A program made the position numbers and the translations under genes. A DNA stretch of 64,000 nt from Blastomonas sp. (GTDB lineage Bacteria > Pseudomonadota > Alphaproteobacteria > Sphingomonadales > Sphingomonadaceae): positions 36,934 through 100,933 of the forward strand of contig NZ_JAUCZC010000015.1 in the NCBI RefSeq assembly GCF_030373265.1. Direction: 5' to 3'. Shown here in pieces: positions 1-10,600 of this stretch (the stretch's first letter is position 1; each line of letters starts with the position of its first letter). The notes under the pieces were generated by a model. It was not told the DNA's origin. It saw only the letters and a list, made by a program, of their open reading frames with translations, and searched no databases.

Positions 1-977
1 TAGCAGCCCGCCAGCGCGATGATCAGGCCGAACACCGGGGCCTTGATGATGCCGACATAGAAATCGGTGATCGGCACCACTTCCTGGATGCGCACGATAA
101 AGGTGGCAGGCGGAATTTCGAGCACGACCCAGCACAGGAACGCGCCGCCGACCATCGCGACCATCATCGAGTAGAAACCGAGCAGCGGCATCATCAGCAC
201 CGCAGCGGCAACGCGCGGCATGACCAGCGCCTCGACCGGCGAGATGCCGATGGTGCGCATCGCGTCGACCTCTTCGGTAAGCTTCATCGTGCCGATCTGT
301 GCAGCAAAGGCGCTGCCCGAGCGGCCTGCGACCATGATCGCGGTCATCAGCACGCCCAGCTCGCGGATGGTCAGCCGCCCGACCAGATTGACCGTGAACA
401 CCTCTGCACCGAACTGGCGCAGCTGCACCGCGCCCTGTTGTGCGATGACGATGCCGATCAGGAAGCTCATCAGCCCGACGATGCCGAGCGCCGAGGCGCC
501 GACCAGTTCGAAATGGCGGACCATCGCGGCCCAGCGGATGCGGCGCGGGTGCACGGCGAGCGACAGTATCGCCCGCACCAGCGCCCCGAAGAAGCTGAGC
601 ATGCCCACCATCGAGCTGAAGGCAAGTATGGTGCCCTCGCCCACGCTGCTGACGGTGCGGGTTACGACGTTGGGCCGCTGTGGTGCTGGGACGTCGCCCG
701 GATCCGATTTACCCACAGCCTCGACCAGCCTGCTGCCCGATTCGCTGAGATTGGTGATCTCGCAACCATGGTCGCGCGCCAGCCGGTGGACGATCCAGGC
801 GCCCACGGTATCGATATGCCCGACATCGGCCATGTCGATCAGCGCAATGGTCTGGTCTAAGGCGTTCAGCCGCTTGTCGATCGGGCCGATGGTGGCGATA
901 TCGAGATCGCCGGAAAAGCGCAGCACCGCGCCGGTCTCGCTGCGCTCTTCAACAGAAAAATCGGCCGGGACACCCAT
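1..977 (-). CDS. MlaE-type ABC transporter permease with N-terminal STAS domain (3' end cut by window)
   Basis: About 325 residues are visible and the C-terminus lies beyond base 1. Residues 1-95 look like a STAS/MlaB-like domain (GDLDIATIGP, then ALIDMADVGHIDTVGAW). From about residue 110 the protein is the MlaE permease fold, with the family signatures GIVIAQQGAVQLRQFGAE, MVAGRSGSAFAAQIGTM and EEVDAMRTIGI. The family is the membrane part of ABC systems that move phospholipids or other hydrophobic molecules between the inner and outer membranes; the fused STAS domain does the job of separate MlaB. ATG at 977 has an AGAGGG ribosome site upstream. The ATPase and MCE substrate-binding genes would be expected just outside the window. 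Confidence 0.9.
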   Translation of the reverse strand, partial: MGVPADFSVEERSETGAVLRFSGDLDIATIGPIDKRLNALDQTIALIDMADVGHIDTVGAWIVHRLARDHGCEITNLSESGSRLVEAVGKSDPGDVPAPQRPNVVTRTVSSVGEGTILAFSSMVGMLSFFGALVRAILSLAVHPRRIRWAAMVRHFELVGASALGIVGLMSFLIGIVIAQQGAVQLRQFGAEVFTVNLVGRLTIRELGVLMTAIMVAGRSGSAFAAQIGTMKLTEEVDAMRTIGISPVEALVMPRVAAAVLMMPLLGFYSMMVAMVGGAFLCWVVLEIPPATFIVRIQEVVPITDFYVGIIKAPVFGLIIALAGC

Positions 978-1120
978 ATCGCTGCCCTCTTTGTGCGATA
1001 AAGCCAGCGATCACAAGCATCTTGGCACACGCTTTGCCGCAGCGCGGAACGATCGCCTGTGCGTGCGCAGGATGCAACGCCACGCTTGTCTCATTTCCAT
1101 TTGCCATTATGGCCTGAAGC

Positions 1121-1831
1121 GTGCGGGAGCGGATCGCCTTTTACGATATGGATCGGACGATTACCGTCCACCCCACGTATGCGCGCTTTCTGCTGTGGAT
1201 GGCGCTGCGACATGACCCCAAACGGCTGCTGCTGCTGCCATTGTCCGCGCTTGCCGGGCTGGGCTATCTGATGCGCATCGTCAGGCGCGACAAGCTCAAG
1301 CAGATCAACCAGCGGCTGCTGCTGGGCAGCCTGCGCCTGGCAGGCCTCGCCGCACCGATGGCCGCGCATGCCGAGTTCGTCTTCGCCAAGAACATCCGGC
1401 CCGGCGCGCTGGCGCAGATCGCCGCCGACCGCGCCGCAGGGTATCGCATCGTCATCGCCACCGCATCCTACCGGCTGTATGTCGAGGCGATCGCCCGTCG
1501 GCTGGGGGTCGACGATGTCATCGCAACCGATCTCACCGCCTCACGCGGGCGGGTGCAGCCGCATATTGCCGGGCACAATTGCTATGGCCCGCACAAGGCC
1601 GAGATGATGATGGCCTGGATGGCGCGCAACGGCCTGGACCGCGCCGCCTGCCACATCCGCTGCTATTCCGATCATCTGTCGGACCTGCCGATGCTCGAGC
1701 TGAGCGACGAGGCCTTTGTCACCAACGCCTATCTGCCGATGCGGCTGGTGGCGCGGCAGAAGGGCTGGCCCGAACTCGACTGGCCCGCGGGCGGCGATCA
1801 TGTGGTGGCATTGCCCACCCTGCCGGGCTAG
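1121..1831 (+). CDS. HAD-IB family phosphatase (SerB-like)
   Basis: A 236-residue haloacid-dehalogenase hydrolase. Motif I is FYDMDRT, with nucleophile Asp9 and general acid Asp11. Motif II is IATAS around residue 114. The motif III lysine is probably Lys159 (GPHKAE), and motif IV is YSDHLSDLPML with Asp184 and Asp188. The family includes phosphoserine phosphatase-like enzymes and lipid or sugar phosphatases; the substrate cannot be read from sequence. The leucine-rich stretch at 35-50 could lie against the membrane. It starts with GTG and is divergent from the MlaE permease across a 143-bp gap. The next gene follows after 33 bp on the same strand. Confidence 0.82.
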   Translation: MRERIAFYDMDRTITVHPTYARFLLWMALRHDPKRLLLLPLSALAGLGYLMRIVRRDKLKQINQRLLLGSLRLAGLAAPMAAHAEFVFAKNIRPGALAQIAADRAAGYRIVIATASYRLYVEAIARRLGVDDVIATDLTASRGRVQPHIAGHNCYGPHKAEMMMAWMARNGLDRAACHIRCYSDHLSDLPMLELSDEAFVTNAYLPMRLVARQKGWPELDWPAGGDHVVALPTLPG

Positions 1832-1864
1832 GCTATTTCCATCGACACGCCGCAGGGGAGCCGC

Positions 1865-3286
1865 ATGCAACACACCACCACCGCCTTGACGTCATGGATC
1901 GCAGCCGCCGTGCTGGCGAGCACACCGGTTATCGCCCCTGCCACCGCGCTGGCCCAGGCGCCGGGCAACGCCGCCGAGGCCGAAGCGCCCGCCTACCCCG
2001 CGATCCTGCCGCTGCGCGAGCAGGCCAAGCTGCGCGACGCGTGGCTTGCGCAGCGGCTGGAAACCGTGGTGCCGACGCTGATGCGCGAACAGGGCGTGGA
2101 CATGTGGGTGCTAGTTGCGCGCGAATATGTGGAAGATCCCGTCGTCGCGACCATGCTCGATGCGAGCTCGATGCACGCGCGGCGACGCACGGTCCTGGTG
2201 TTCTTCGATCCGGGCGAGGGTCGACCGGTCGAGCGACTGACGGTCAGCCGCTATGGCCTGGCCGACATGTTCGCCCCGGTCTGGGTGCCCGAAACCGAGC
2301 CCGACCAGTGGAAGCGGCTTGCCGAAGTCATCGCCGAGCGCAACCCGCAGAAGATCGCGCTCAATATCTCGGGGCAGACCGCGCTCGCAGACGGCTTGAC
2401 CCACAGCCAGCACGAAGACTTCATCGCTGCGCTGCCCGAAGAGATGCGCGACCGCATCGTGCCCGCCGGACCGCTTGCCATCGGCTGGCTGGAAAGCCGC
2501 ATCCCCGCCGAGCTGGAGGTCTATCCCTCGATCGTCCGCACCGCGCACGCGATCATCGCCGAGGCCTTGTCCGACAAGGTCATCACGCCGGGCACCACCA
2601 CCGCCGAGGACGTGCAATGGTGGATGCGCGAGAAGGTCAGCGCGCTGGGGCTCAAGGTGTGGTTTCACCCTTCGCTCAACATCTTCCGCGCAGGCCAGTC
2701 GGCGGAGCTCACCGGCGATGCGGTGATCCAGCCCGGCGACATGCTGTGGACCGATTTCGGCATCACCTATCTGGGGCTCAACACCGATACCCAGCACCTT
2801 GCCTATGTGCTGAAACCCGGCGAGACCGAGGCGCCGCAGGGCCTGCAGGCCGGGCTTGCCGCCAATAATGCGGTGCAGGACATGCTGACGGCAGAGTTCC
2901 GCGTCGGCCTGACCGGCAACGATCTGCTCGCCGCAACCCGCGCGCGCGCGATCTCCTCGGGCTATCAGCCGAGCATCTATTCGCACCCGATCGGCTTTCA
3001 CGGCCACGGCGCGGGGCCCGCGATCGGTTTCTGGGACAATCAGGACAGCAGCCCGGCCGGGCGATACCTCGTGCGCGCCAACACCGCCTGGTCGATCGAG
3101 CTTGCGGTCACCAACAACGTCCCCGAATGGGGCAACCAGGCGGTATCGTTCCGCACCGAGGAAGACATGGTCTTCGACGGCGAGCAGGTGCGCTATCTGG
3201 ACGGACGACAGGACAGGTTCCACCTGATCCGCGGGGCTGCGGATGGGCCGGTGGAGGCGCCTGAGGCTTTTTCGTCCGGCGAATAG
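1865..3286 (+). CDS. Exported M24 family metallopeptidase (Xaa-Pro aminopeptidase-like)
   Basis: 473 residues with a signal peptide (hydrophobic core about residues 9-25, likely cleavage after ATALA or LAQA near 30), so probably periplasmic. The pita-bread M24 fold is marked by metal-ligand candidates Asp297 and Asp308 (WTDFGITYLGLNTDTQ), a His-rich stretch at 374-381 (HPIGFHGHG), Glu412 (SIELAV) and Glu432/433 (TEEDMVF). The N-terminal 250 residues resemble the creatinase/prolidase N-domain. Known M24 members remove N-terminal residues before proline or cleave X-Pro dipeptides. GGGGAG precedes the ATG. Exported M24 proteins are common in sphingomonads; exact specificity is not inferred. Confidence 0.85.
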   Translation: MQHTTTALTSWIAAAVLASTPVIAPATALAQAPGNAAEAEAPAYPAILPLREQAKLRDAWLAQRLETVVPTLMREQGVDMWVLVAREYVEDPVVATMLDASSMHARRRTVLVFFDPGEGRPVERLTVSRYGLADMFAPVWVPETEPDQWKRLAEVIAERNPQKIALNISGQTALADGLTHSQHEDFIAALPEEMRDRIVPAGPLAIGWLESRIPAELEVYPSIVRTAHAIIAEALSDKVITPGTTTAEDVQWWMREKVSALGLKVWFHPSLNIFRAGQSAELTGDAVIQPGDMLWTDFGITYLGLNTDTQHLAYVLKPGETEAPQGLQAGLAANNAVQDMLTAEFRVGLTGNDLLAATRARAISSGYQPSIYSHPIGFHGHGAGPAIGFWDNQDSSPAGRYLVRANTAWSIELAVTNNVPEWGNQAVSFRTEEDMVFDGEQVRYLDGRQDRFHLIRGAADGPVEAPEAFSSGE

Positions 3287-3296
3287 GCGCGATGTA

Positions 3297-3425
3297 AAAT
3301 CCTCCCCTGCAAGGGGAGGGGGACCGTTCGCGCAGCGAATGGTGGAGGGGTGTATCCCTATCGCGGGAGCGGACACCCCTCCGTCTCGCCTATGGCGATC
3401 CACCTCCCCTTGCAGGGGAGGATTT
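3297..3425. repeat. Dispersed palindromic repeat, type 1 copy
   Basis: Terminal inverted arms AAATCCTCCCC and GGGGAGGATTT enclose about 110 bp. Each end is itself a hairpin (CTCCCCTGCAAGGGGAG) and the inner part carries GGACCGTTCGCGCAGCGAA followed by TGGAGGGG. The same plan recurs at 26255, 28460, 39232, 47235 and 58319. It sits between the convergent M24 peptidase and tyrA genes. Confidence 0.9.
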
Positions 3426-3495
3426 CCTCGCTTGCAATAGCCGCCGACAAAACTTCGTGCCTTGCAGCGAGGCGATCGCGCAATACTCAACCCGC

Positions 3496-4407
3496 TTAAG
3501 GATGCTCGCGGCCGAAATCGGGCTTGGCGTCGTCCTGGCCCTGTTCGATGATCGAGCGGCGGATGGCCCTCGTGCGGGTGAACAGTTCCTCGAGCTCGTC
3601 GCCCTTGTCCCAGCGGATCGCGCGCTGCAGCGCCGACAGATCCTCCGAGAAGCGCTGGAGCATCTCGAGCACCGCATCCTTGTTCGACAGGAACACGTCG
3701 CGCCACATCACCGGATCGCTTGCCGCGATGCGGGTGAAGTCGCGGAAACCGCCGGCGGAGTATTTGATCACCTCGCTCTGGGTCACGCCCTCCAGATCGC
3801 TGGCGGTGCCGACGATCGTATAGGCGATCAGATGCGGCAGATGGCTGGTGACCGCGAGCACCAGATCGTGGTGCGCGGCGTCCATCGTCTCGACGTTCGC
3901 GCCCAGCGCCTGCCAGAACGCAGCGACGCGCGCGCACGCGGCGGCATCGGAATCGGCATCGGGGGTAAGGATGCACCAGCGCCCCTTGAACAGCGAGGCA
4001 AAGCCCGATTCGGGGCCGCTGTTCTCGGTCCCTGCCACCGGGTGTGCCGGCACGATGATCGCGTGCGGCAAGGCGCCGCGCAACGCCGTGAGCACGCTCG
4101 CCTTGCACGATCCGACATCGGAGATGACCGTCTCGGGCAAGAGATGCGGCGCCATCGAGGCTGCCGCGGCGGCCATCGCGCCGACCGGCACGCACAGGAT
4201 CACCATCTGCGCATCGGCAAGCTCGGGCCCGAAGGCGGTGTGGTAGCTGTCGCACAAGCCGATCGCCTGCGCCCGCGCACACACGCCCGCATCGCGGTCA
4301 TAGCCCATGATCTGGGTGTCGGGCAGGGACAGGCGGATGGCGCGGGCGATCGACGATCCGATCAACCCCAGGCCGACGATCGCAACGTTGGCGAAATCCT
4401 CGCTCAT
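3496..4407 (-). CDS. tyrA: Prephenate/arogenate dehydrogenase family protein
   Basis: 303 residues with an N-terminal NAD(P) Rossmann fold (GLGLIG at 12-17, IMGYDRD next), the [10 protein letters not shown] segment, the substrate-site stretch [14 protein letters not shown] and the helical C-terminal half ([11 protein letters not shown]). The enzyme oxidatively decarboxylates prephenate or arogenate on the way to tyrosine. Its ATG overlaps the stop of the upstream aminotransferase by 4 bp, so the two are translationally coupled. That pairing favours aromatic amino acid synthesis as the shared job. There is no chorismate mutase or ACT domain fused. Confidence 0.92.
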   Translation of the reverse strand: MSEDFANVAIVGLGLIGSSIARAIRLSLPDTQIMGYDRDAGVCARAQAIGLCDSYHTAFGPELADAQMVILCVPVGAMAAAAASMAPHLLPETVISDVGSCKASVLTALRGALPHAIIVPAHPVAGTENSGPESGFASLFKGRWCILTPDADSDAAACARVAAFWQALGANVETMDAAHHDLVLAVTSHLPHLIAYTIVGTASDLEGVTQSEVIKYSAGGFRDFTRIAASDPVMWRDVFLSNKDAVLEMLQRFSEDLSALQRAIRWDKGDELEELFTRTRAIRRSIIEQGQDDAKPDFGREHP

Positions 4408-5504
4408 GCCGCCACCAGATCGCGCAGCACCGCGGCGATGGCGCGCATGTCCGCTTCATGCCCGATGGTGATCCGCAGCGCGTGGCCCAGTCCCTGCCCC
4501 TTGGGCCAGCGGACGATATAGCCCGCCTGCATCAGCGCGGTGAAAGCGACTTCGGCGCTGACCGCGCCCTCGAACAGGATCAGCAGAAAGTTGGCATGGC
4601 TGGGGATTACGGTCAGCCCGTGATTGCCGAGCTGCGCGATCTCGTCCGCCAGCCACTGCCGCCAGCGGGCATTGTGATCGCGCGATCGGGCCACGAAGTC
4701 CTGGTCCGCCAGCGCCGCCAACGCGGCAGCCTGCCCGGTCAGCGTGACATTGAACGGCCCGCGGATCCGGTTGAGGGTATCGATGATGGCCTGCGATCCA
4801 TAGCCCCAGCCGATGCGGTCGCCGGCCAGCCCGTAGATTTTCGAGAAGGTCCGAGTCACCAGCACATTGCCATGCGCCCGCGCCAGATCGAGCCCGAGAT
4901 CGTCGTCGTCGGGCGAGAGATATTCGGCATAGGCCTGATCGAGCACCAGCAGCACATGCGAGGGCAGCGCGGCGTGCAACCGGGCGACCTCGGCGCGCGG
5001 GGTGAGCGTGCCGGTGGGGTTGTTGGGGTTGGCAAGATACACCACCCGGGTGGCATCGGTGACACAGGCGAGCAGCGCATCGACATCGGTCGCATAGAAG
5101 TTGTCTGGCGCAACAACCGGGGTGGCGCCGCATCGCCGCGCGGCGATGTCGTACACCGAAAACCCGTAGCGGACGTACACGACCTCATCGCCCGGCCCGC
5201 AATAGGCCTGTGCCGCGAGGTTGAGCAGTTCGTCAGACCCGGTCCCGCACACGATCCGCGCAGGGTCCAGCCCGTGCAGCGTGCCGATCGCCTCGCGCAG
5301 GGCGCGGCTATCGGGATCCGGATACAGCGCAGGATCGGCCGCTGCCCCCTGCGAGCGGGCGACACGCGCGGCAGGAGACGTTCCCAACGGGTTTTCATTC
5401 GCCGATAGCTTGATCAACGGGCGGCCGTCGTCTCCCGTCGATTTTCCGGGGACATAGGCGTGGATCGTGGCGATCCATTCTTTGGGCTGGGGAAGACTGG
5501 TCAT
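4404..5504 (-). CDS. hisC: Histidinol-phosphate / aromatic aminotransferase
   Basis: 366 residues from ATG 5504; a longer reading frame upstream has no family similarity and was not used. A class I/II PLP aminotransferase: LSANENPLG near the start, CGTGSDELL at 86-94, ANPNNPTG at 158-165, LDQAYAEY at 188-195 and the PLP lysine in [16 protein letters not shown] (Lys222). HisC enzymes transaminate histidinol phosphate, and many also act on aromatic keto acids. The 4-bp overlap with tyrA suggests this copy supplies tyrosine and phenylalanine, but histidine synthesis cannot be excluded. Confidence 0.9.
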   Translation of the reverse strand: MTSLPQPKEWIATIHAYVPGKSTGDDGRPLIKLSANENPLGTSPAARVARSQGAAADPALYPDPDSRALREAIGTLHGLDPARIVCGTGSDELLNLAAQAYCGPGDEVVYVRYGFSVYDIAARRCGATPVVAPDNFYATDVDALLACVTDATRVVYLANPNNPTGTLTPRAEVARLHAALPSHVLLVLDQAYAEYLSPDDDDLGLDLARAHGNVLVTRTFSKIYGLAGDRIGWGYGSQAIIDTLNRIRGPFNVTLTGQAAALAALADQDFVARSRDHNARWRQWLADEIAQLGNHGLTVIPSHANFLLILFEGAVSAEVAFTALMQAGYIVRWPKGQGLGHALRITIGHEADMRAIAAVLRDLVAA

Positions 5505-5859
5505 GGCCCGCGCGCATAGCGTGAGTTGCCCGGCGAGGGAAGAGGCGCGCCAGAGCGGGGAGGACCGGCGCGCGGCGCCACCCGATCCACCGGGCACCTG
5601 CCAATTGGTTCAAATGATTGCCGAAACAGCGGACGTTACATGCGATGTAACGGCGTTTACGCCACCAATCCAAACGCATGTTAACTTTGGACAAATCCGC
5701 GCCGGCCCGGCATTTGCGGGTTGCTCCGGGAAGGAGGCTGGGTTAAGACCCGTGCCAAGGTCGCCCGGGGAAGCAAAAAGTGGAACTACCGCTTTGCTTT
5801 CCGCTATCCGGTTGGGGGTGACAGTTTCTGCCACGACACCCTCGCGCCGTAATGGTTAA
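5505..5859. other. Intergenic region between hisC and the secretion operon
   Basis: 355 bp with no credible gene. It must hold the divergent promoters for hisC-tyrA (minus) and the transporter-exoprotein-CHAT operon (plus). The clearest element is the perfect palindrome at 5634-5652. The 200 bp between it and the ATG at 5860 are unusually long for this compact genome, so a leader or further regulatory sites may lie there. Confidence 0.6.
5634..5652. promoter_or_regulatory. Perfect inverted repeat, candidate operator
   Basis: CGTTACAT and ATGTAACG, two perfect 8-bp arms around GCG, lie about 210 bp before the secretion operon. The size and symmetry fit a dimeric repressor or activator site. 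No regulator gene is adjacent, so the ligand protein is unknown. Confidence 0.45.
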
Positions 5860-7632
5860 ATGGGGGTAACTTTGGCGACGCGCAACACTCGCACATCACG
5901 TGTTTTTCTGGGTACTGCCCTCGCGGCAGGGCTGTTTGGCACGACCACGGCCCATGCCCAGCAGGTCAACGTGCCCTCGCCCCCCACCCGCGAGGAAATC
6001 GAGCGCCCGGTGCAGCAACGCGCCGATCGCCCTGCCCGTCTGACGGTAGAAGGCGACATCGAGCGCGCACCGTGTCCGCTGGCTGACCCGGCCTATGCCA
6101 ATGTCCGGCTGACGCTGACCGAGGCGCGCTTCAACAATCTGGGTCCGGTCGCGCCCGCGGAACTGCGTCCGCTGTACGAGCAATATGTCGGCACCGAGCA
6201 ACCGGTCGCCGTCCTGTGCGAAATCCGCGACGCGGTCGCAACCAAGCTGCGCCGCGACGGCTATATCGCCGCGGTCCAGGTGCCGACCCAGCGGATCGAC
6301 AACGGCATCGTCCAGTTCGAGGTGCTCTATGCCAAGCTGACCTCGATCCGCGTGCGCGGCGATGCGGGCAATGGCGAGAAACTGGTCGCAAGCTATCTGG
6401 AGCGGCTGACCACCGGCACGGTGTTCAACCAGAAGCTGGCCGAGCGCTATCTGCTGCTTGCCCGCGACCTGCCGGGCTATGACATCCGCCTTACCCTGGT
6501 GCCCGCCGGCACGGGCCCGGGCGAGCTGATCGGCGACGTCACCGTGCGCCGCACCCCCTATGAGGTCGATCTCAACGTCCAGAACATGGCCGCGCGCGAT
6601 GCCGGACCCTATGGCGCGCAATTGCGCGCGCAATTCTATGGCCTCACCGGCATGGGTGATCGCACCTACATCTCGGCCTATTCGACGCTCGATTTCGAAG
6701 AGCAGCAGATCGTCCAGGCGGGGCACGAATTCCGGGTCGGCAACGAAGGCCTGACCCTGGGCGGCCGCTTCACCTATGCCTGGACCAAGCCCCAGCTCAA
6801 CCTGCCCGCAGGCGTCAATGCCAGCATCGAGGCGACCACCTTGCTGGCGACCATCGAGGCGCGCTATCCGCTGCTGCGCAGCCAGGCGGCTTCGCTCTAC
6901 AGCACCATCGGCCTCGATTACGTCAACCAGGACATCGACTTCATCGGACCGCTGTCACGCGACCGCATCCGCGTGGCTTATGCCCTGCTTGCCGGCGAAG
7001 CGATCGACATGGCCAATGGCGCCGCGCCGCGCTGGCGGATGAGCGGTCAGGTCGAACTGCGCCAGGGGCTCGACATCCTGGGCGCAAGCGAGGCGTGCAA
7101 CTTCGTCTGCGCACTGGTGCGCACGCCCACGACGCGCGGCGATGGCGATCCGACCTCAACGCTGGTCCGCGGCGAGATCGCCGCCGAAGCCGCGCTGGGC
7201 GACAATCTGTCGGTGTTCGTGCGCGGGCGCGGCCAGATCGCGTTCGATCCGGTGCTCAGCTTCGAGGAGTTCTCGGGCGGCAACTTCACCATCGGCCGCG
7301 GCTATGATCCGGGCACGATCATCGGCGATGACGGCGCCGGCTATTCGGTCGAATTGCGCGGACCGCAGATCTCGCCGGCCAAGGCCGGGGACTTCTCGTT
7401 CCAGCCCTTCGTCTTCATGGATGTCGCCTGGACCTGGGACGATGGCCGCCTTGGCGATCCGCAGCGGCTAAGCTCGGTCGGCGGCGGCGTGCGCGCCCGG
7501 CTCAACGACCGGTTCCGTCTGGACGTCACCGTTGCCGTCCCCACCGAACGCGCCGGGCTGCTGGTCGACACACCCGATCCGCGTGTCCTGTTCACTCTCA
7601 CCACCTTGCTACTGCCCTGGGGAGCCCGCTGA
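5860..7632 (+). CDS. ShlB/FhaC/HecB-type outer-membrane transporter (TpsB)
   Basis: 590 residues. A signal peptide (cleavage near TTAHAQ, residue 34) is followed by a short Pro/Glu-rich linker and a POTRA-type region at about 65-170 (TEARFNNLGPV, RDAVATKLRRDGYIAAVQVP). The rest is a 16-strand Omp85-superfamily barrel from about residue 190. Arg480 in IGRGYDPG matches the conserved barrel-loop L6 motif of the family. The protein ends in a strand reading TLLLPWGAR. Such proteins secrete one large beta-helical partner across the outer membrane. The stop overlaps the next ATG by one base (TGATG), so the partner is almost certainly the downstream exoprotein. Confidence 0.9.
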   Translation: MGVTLATRNTRTSRVFLGTALAAGLFGTTTAHAQQVNVPSPPTREEIERPVQQRADRPARLTVEGDIERAPCPLADPAYANVRLTLTEARFNNLGPVAPAELRPLYEQYVGTEQPVAVLCEIRDAVATKLRRDGYIAAVQVPTQRIDNGIVQFEVLYAKLTSIRVRGDAGNGEKLVASYLERLTTGTVFNQKLAERYLLLARDLPGYDIRLTLVPAGTGPGELIGDVTVRRTPYEVDLNVQNMAARDAGPYGAQLRAQFYGLTGMGDRTYISAYSTLDFEEQQIVQAGHEFRVGNEGLTLGGRFTYAWTKPQLNLPAGVNASIEATTLLATIEARYPLLRSQAASLYSTIGLDYVNQDIDFIGPLSRDRIRVAYALLAGEAIDMANGAAPRWRMSGQVELRQGLDILGASEACNFVCALVRTPTTRGDGDPTSTLVRGEIAAEAALGDNLSVFVRGRGQIAFDPVLSFEEFSGGNFTIGRGYDPGTIIGDDGAGYSVELRGPQISPAKAGDFSFQPFVFMDVAWTWDDGRLGDPQRLSSVGGGVRARLNDRFRLDVTVAVPTERAGLLVDTPDPRVLFTLTTLLLPWGAR

Positions 7633-10600
7633 TGGCTTATAACCGCACCACCAAGACGATCACTGGCAAGCTGATGTCTGCTGCGCCTGCGACCGGCGCG
7701 ACGCGCCGCTTGATGCTCGCCAAGGCGACTTCGGGCATGGCGCTGGCTACCGGGCTTGCCATCGGCGGGTGTGGGACAGCGCACGCGCAGGCGTATGAAG
7801 GCGACCCCACGGTCGTTTCCGGTGGCGTGGTCATCAACCGAACGACCGGCAACGACGACATCCAGGTCGATACCGATCAGGCCGTGATAAACTGGACGAC
7901 CAACGACATGGGTATCGGTGGCGGGGTGATCAACTTCCTGCCCAATGGCCGCACCGTTGTCTATCGCAACAACCCCAGCTTTCAGAACCAATTCACCGTC
8001 CTCAATCGTATCATCCCCAACGACCCCGGTCGCGCGATCGCGCTCAACGGCACGATCATCAGCCAGTTGCAGACCGGCGCCGGGCTGGTTTCGGGCGGCA
8101 ATGTCTGGTTCTACAGCCCCGGCGGCGTGGTCGTTGGCTCGACCGGTGTGATCGATGTCGGCGGGTTGCTGTTGTCCAGCCTCGATCCGGTGGTCGATGG
8201 CAACGGCGCGTTCATCAACGGCGCAGGATCGTTCACTCTCGGACCTGCGGGCTCTTCCACCAGCTATATCCAGATCGATCCGGGCGCGCTGATCCAGGCG
8301 ACGCCTGAAAACAGCTATGTCGCGATGGTTGCGCCCATCATCCGCCAGAACGGTGTGGTCGATGTCAACGGATCGGCGCTGATGGTCGGCGCGGAGGCTG
8401 CCACCATCTCGTTCGGCTTTGGCGGGCTGTTCAACATCGAAGTCACCACCGGAACCGACGGCGATGCCGGTGCCGGAAACACCGCAATCAGCCATAACGG
8501 CGTCACCAGCGGACCAGCCAGTGGCGGCAGCATCGACAATCACCGCATCTATATGGTCGCAGTGCCCAAGAACAACGCGATCACGATGGCGATCGGCGCC
8601 GGCAGCCAGCTTGGCTTCGACATCGCCGGCGCGGTCGATGTGATCGGCAACTCGATCATCCTGTCGGCCGGATACAATGTCTTCGGCGATTTCATCGACA
8701 CCAGCTCGCAGGTCAATCCGGCCCAGGCCGCCGACATCGTCGTGTCTCCGGCCGATATCACTTCGTCGTTCGTTGCCGCAGCCTCGCGCGATTTCATTGG
8801 TCAGTCGTTTGGCGGCGACCTCAATTTCTTTAGCGACGTGCAGGCTTTTGGAGCCAACTCGGCCCTGTTCAACGCGGATGGCAGCACCGCCTCGATCAAT
8901 GTCGGCGGCAACCTGCGGCTGTCGGCCAATGCCGAACAGGCGCCCGAAGGCGCCGACGCAGTGGCCGGTGCGGTGCGCCTGCGTGCGGCCAATGGCGGTG
9001 TCATCAGCCTGTCGAACAACGCCGAACTGACCGCCGTTGCCTTTGGCGGGTCCAACGACAGCAGCGGCACGGCGGGAAGCGGCACCGGCGGCATCATCGA
9101 AATCGCGGCGCTCGATGGCGGCCTGATCGCGATTGCGGGCGGCCTGCGGGCCGATGCCTCAGGCTTTGCCGGAAGCACCGAAACCAACGGGATTGGCAGC
9201 AACTTCGGGCGCGGCGGCACTATCGGCGTCTTTACGCTGGGCAGCGGCGGCACGTTGCTGATCGATGGCACGACCGAGCTTGTGACCAGCGGCTTTGGCG
9301 GCCCGGACGGCGGCTCTGCAACCGGCACCGGCGGCGCAGGCTTTGGCGGACGGATCGACGTCTTCGCGCAAGGCTCGGGCCATCTCATGCGTTTTGGCGA
9401 TGCGTTTCTGGCGGATGCCACCGGCTTTGGCGGCAGCGGAGCGAATGCAGGAAATGGTGGCTCCGGTGCCGGCGGTCAGATTTTCGTCAGCACCGAGGGC
9501 GCGAGCACGCTCGATTTCCTCAGTGACCTGTCGCTGCTTGCCTTCGGCTTTGGCGGCACATCCGGGGAACTGGCCGGAGCGTCAGGCGGGGCGGCCACTG
9601 GCGGCACCGCCAGCCTCAGCATGGGCGGCTCCGGCGGCCTGATCAGCGTCGCTGGCGATGCCTCGATCAGCGCCGGCGCGAATGGCGGCACCGGCGAAAA
9701 TCCCGGAACGCTTGGCGGCAACGCCACCGGCGGCAGTGCGATCATCTTCCAGAACGCCGCTGGCGGCAATCTGACGATCGGCGGAACCACACAGGTCGAT
9801 GCCTTTGGCTTTGGCGGATTGGGAACCTTTGCGGGCAACGGCATCGGCGGCAGCGCCCAGATCGCCGCGCAGAACACGGGCCAGATCGATCTGCTCAGCG
9901 GCGCCCAGATCAGGGCCGATGGGTTTGGTGGCTCGGCCACCACCAGCGGTTCGGGCAGTTCGGGAAGCGGCTTTGGCGGCGATGCGCGCATGGTCGCCAC
10001 GCTGGGTGGAGCGATCACGGTCGTCGGCGATATCGGTGTGTCGGCCAGCGGCAGCGTCTTCAGCACCGCGCTGACAGGGATTGACGGCGGCAACGGCAAC
10101 GGCGGCACGGCATCGATTTCGCAAGGAACGGCTGGTGTCATAGCGATCACCGGCAACGCCGACGTGATTGCCACCGGTCAGGGTGACGTCAACCAGGGTG
10201 GCGGCGATGGCATTGCGGGCACCGGAACCGGTGGCGATGCGCGCATCGCGGTCAACGATCTCACCATCACCATCGGCGGCACGGCCACGGTCGATGCGAG
10301 CGGATTTGGCGGCGGCAATCTGGGCGGCATCCGCGGCGGCAACGGCATCGGCGGGCTCGCCAATCTGGGCGCCGGCGTGGGAACGCTGTCGATCGGCGGC
10401 GACGGAATAGCCCGGGCATCCGGTATCGGCGGCGATTCACTGACCGCAGGTTCGGGCGGCGACGGCACCGGCGGCACCGCGATCGTGGGCACGATTTCGT
10501 CCACCGCGATCATCGGCATCAGCGGATTGCTGGACATCACCGCCAATGGCGAAGGCGGCAGCGGCGATGGCGGCATATATTCGGGCGGGAACGGGACCGG

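Noticed and set aside
3297..3425. CRISPR-like array from the recurring GGGGAGG hairpins
   Set aside because: The units are dispersed and palindromic with no regular spacers, and no cas genes are present.
2111..4282. 723-codon open frame on the minus strand across the M24 peptidase, the repeat and tyrA
   Set aside because: It spans two well-supported genes in other frames and a dispersed repeat, and its translation has no recognisable domain.
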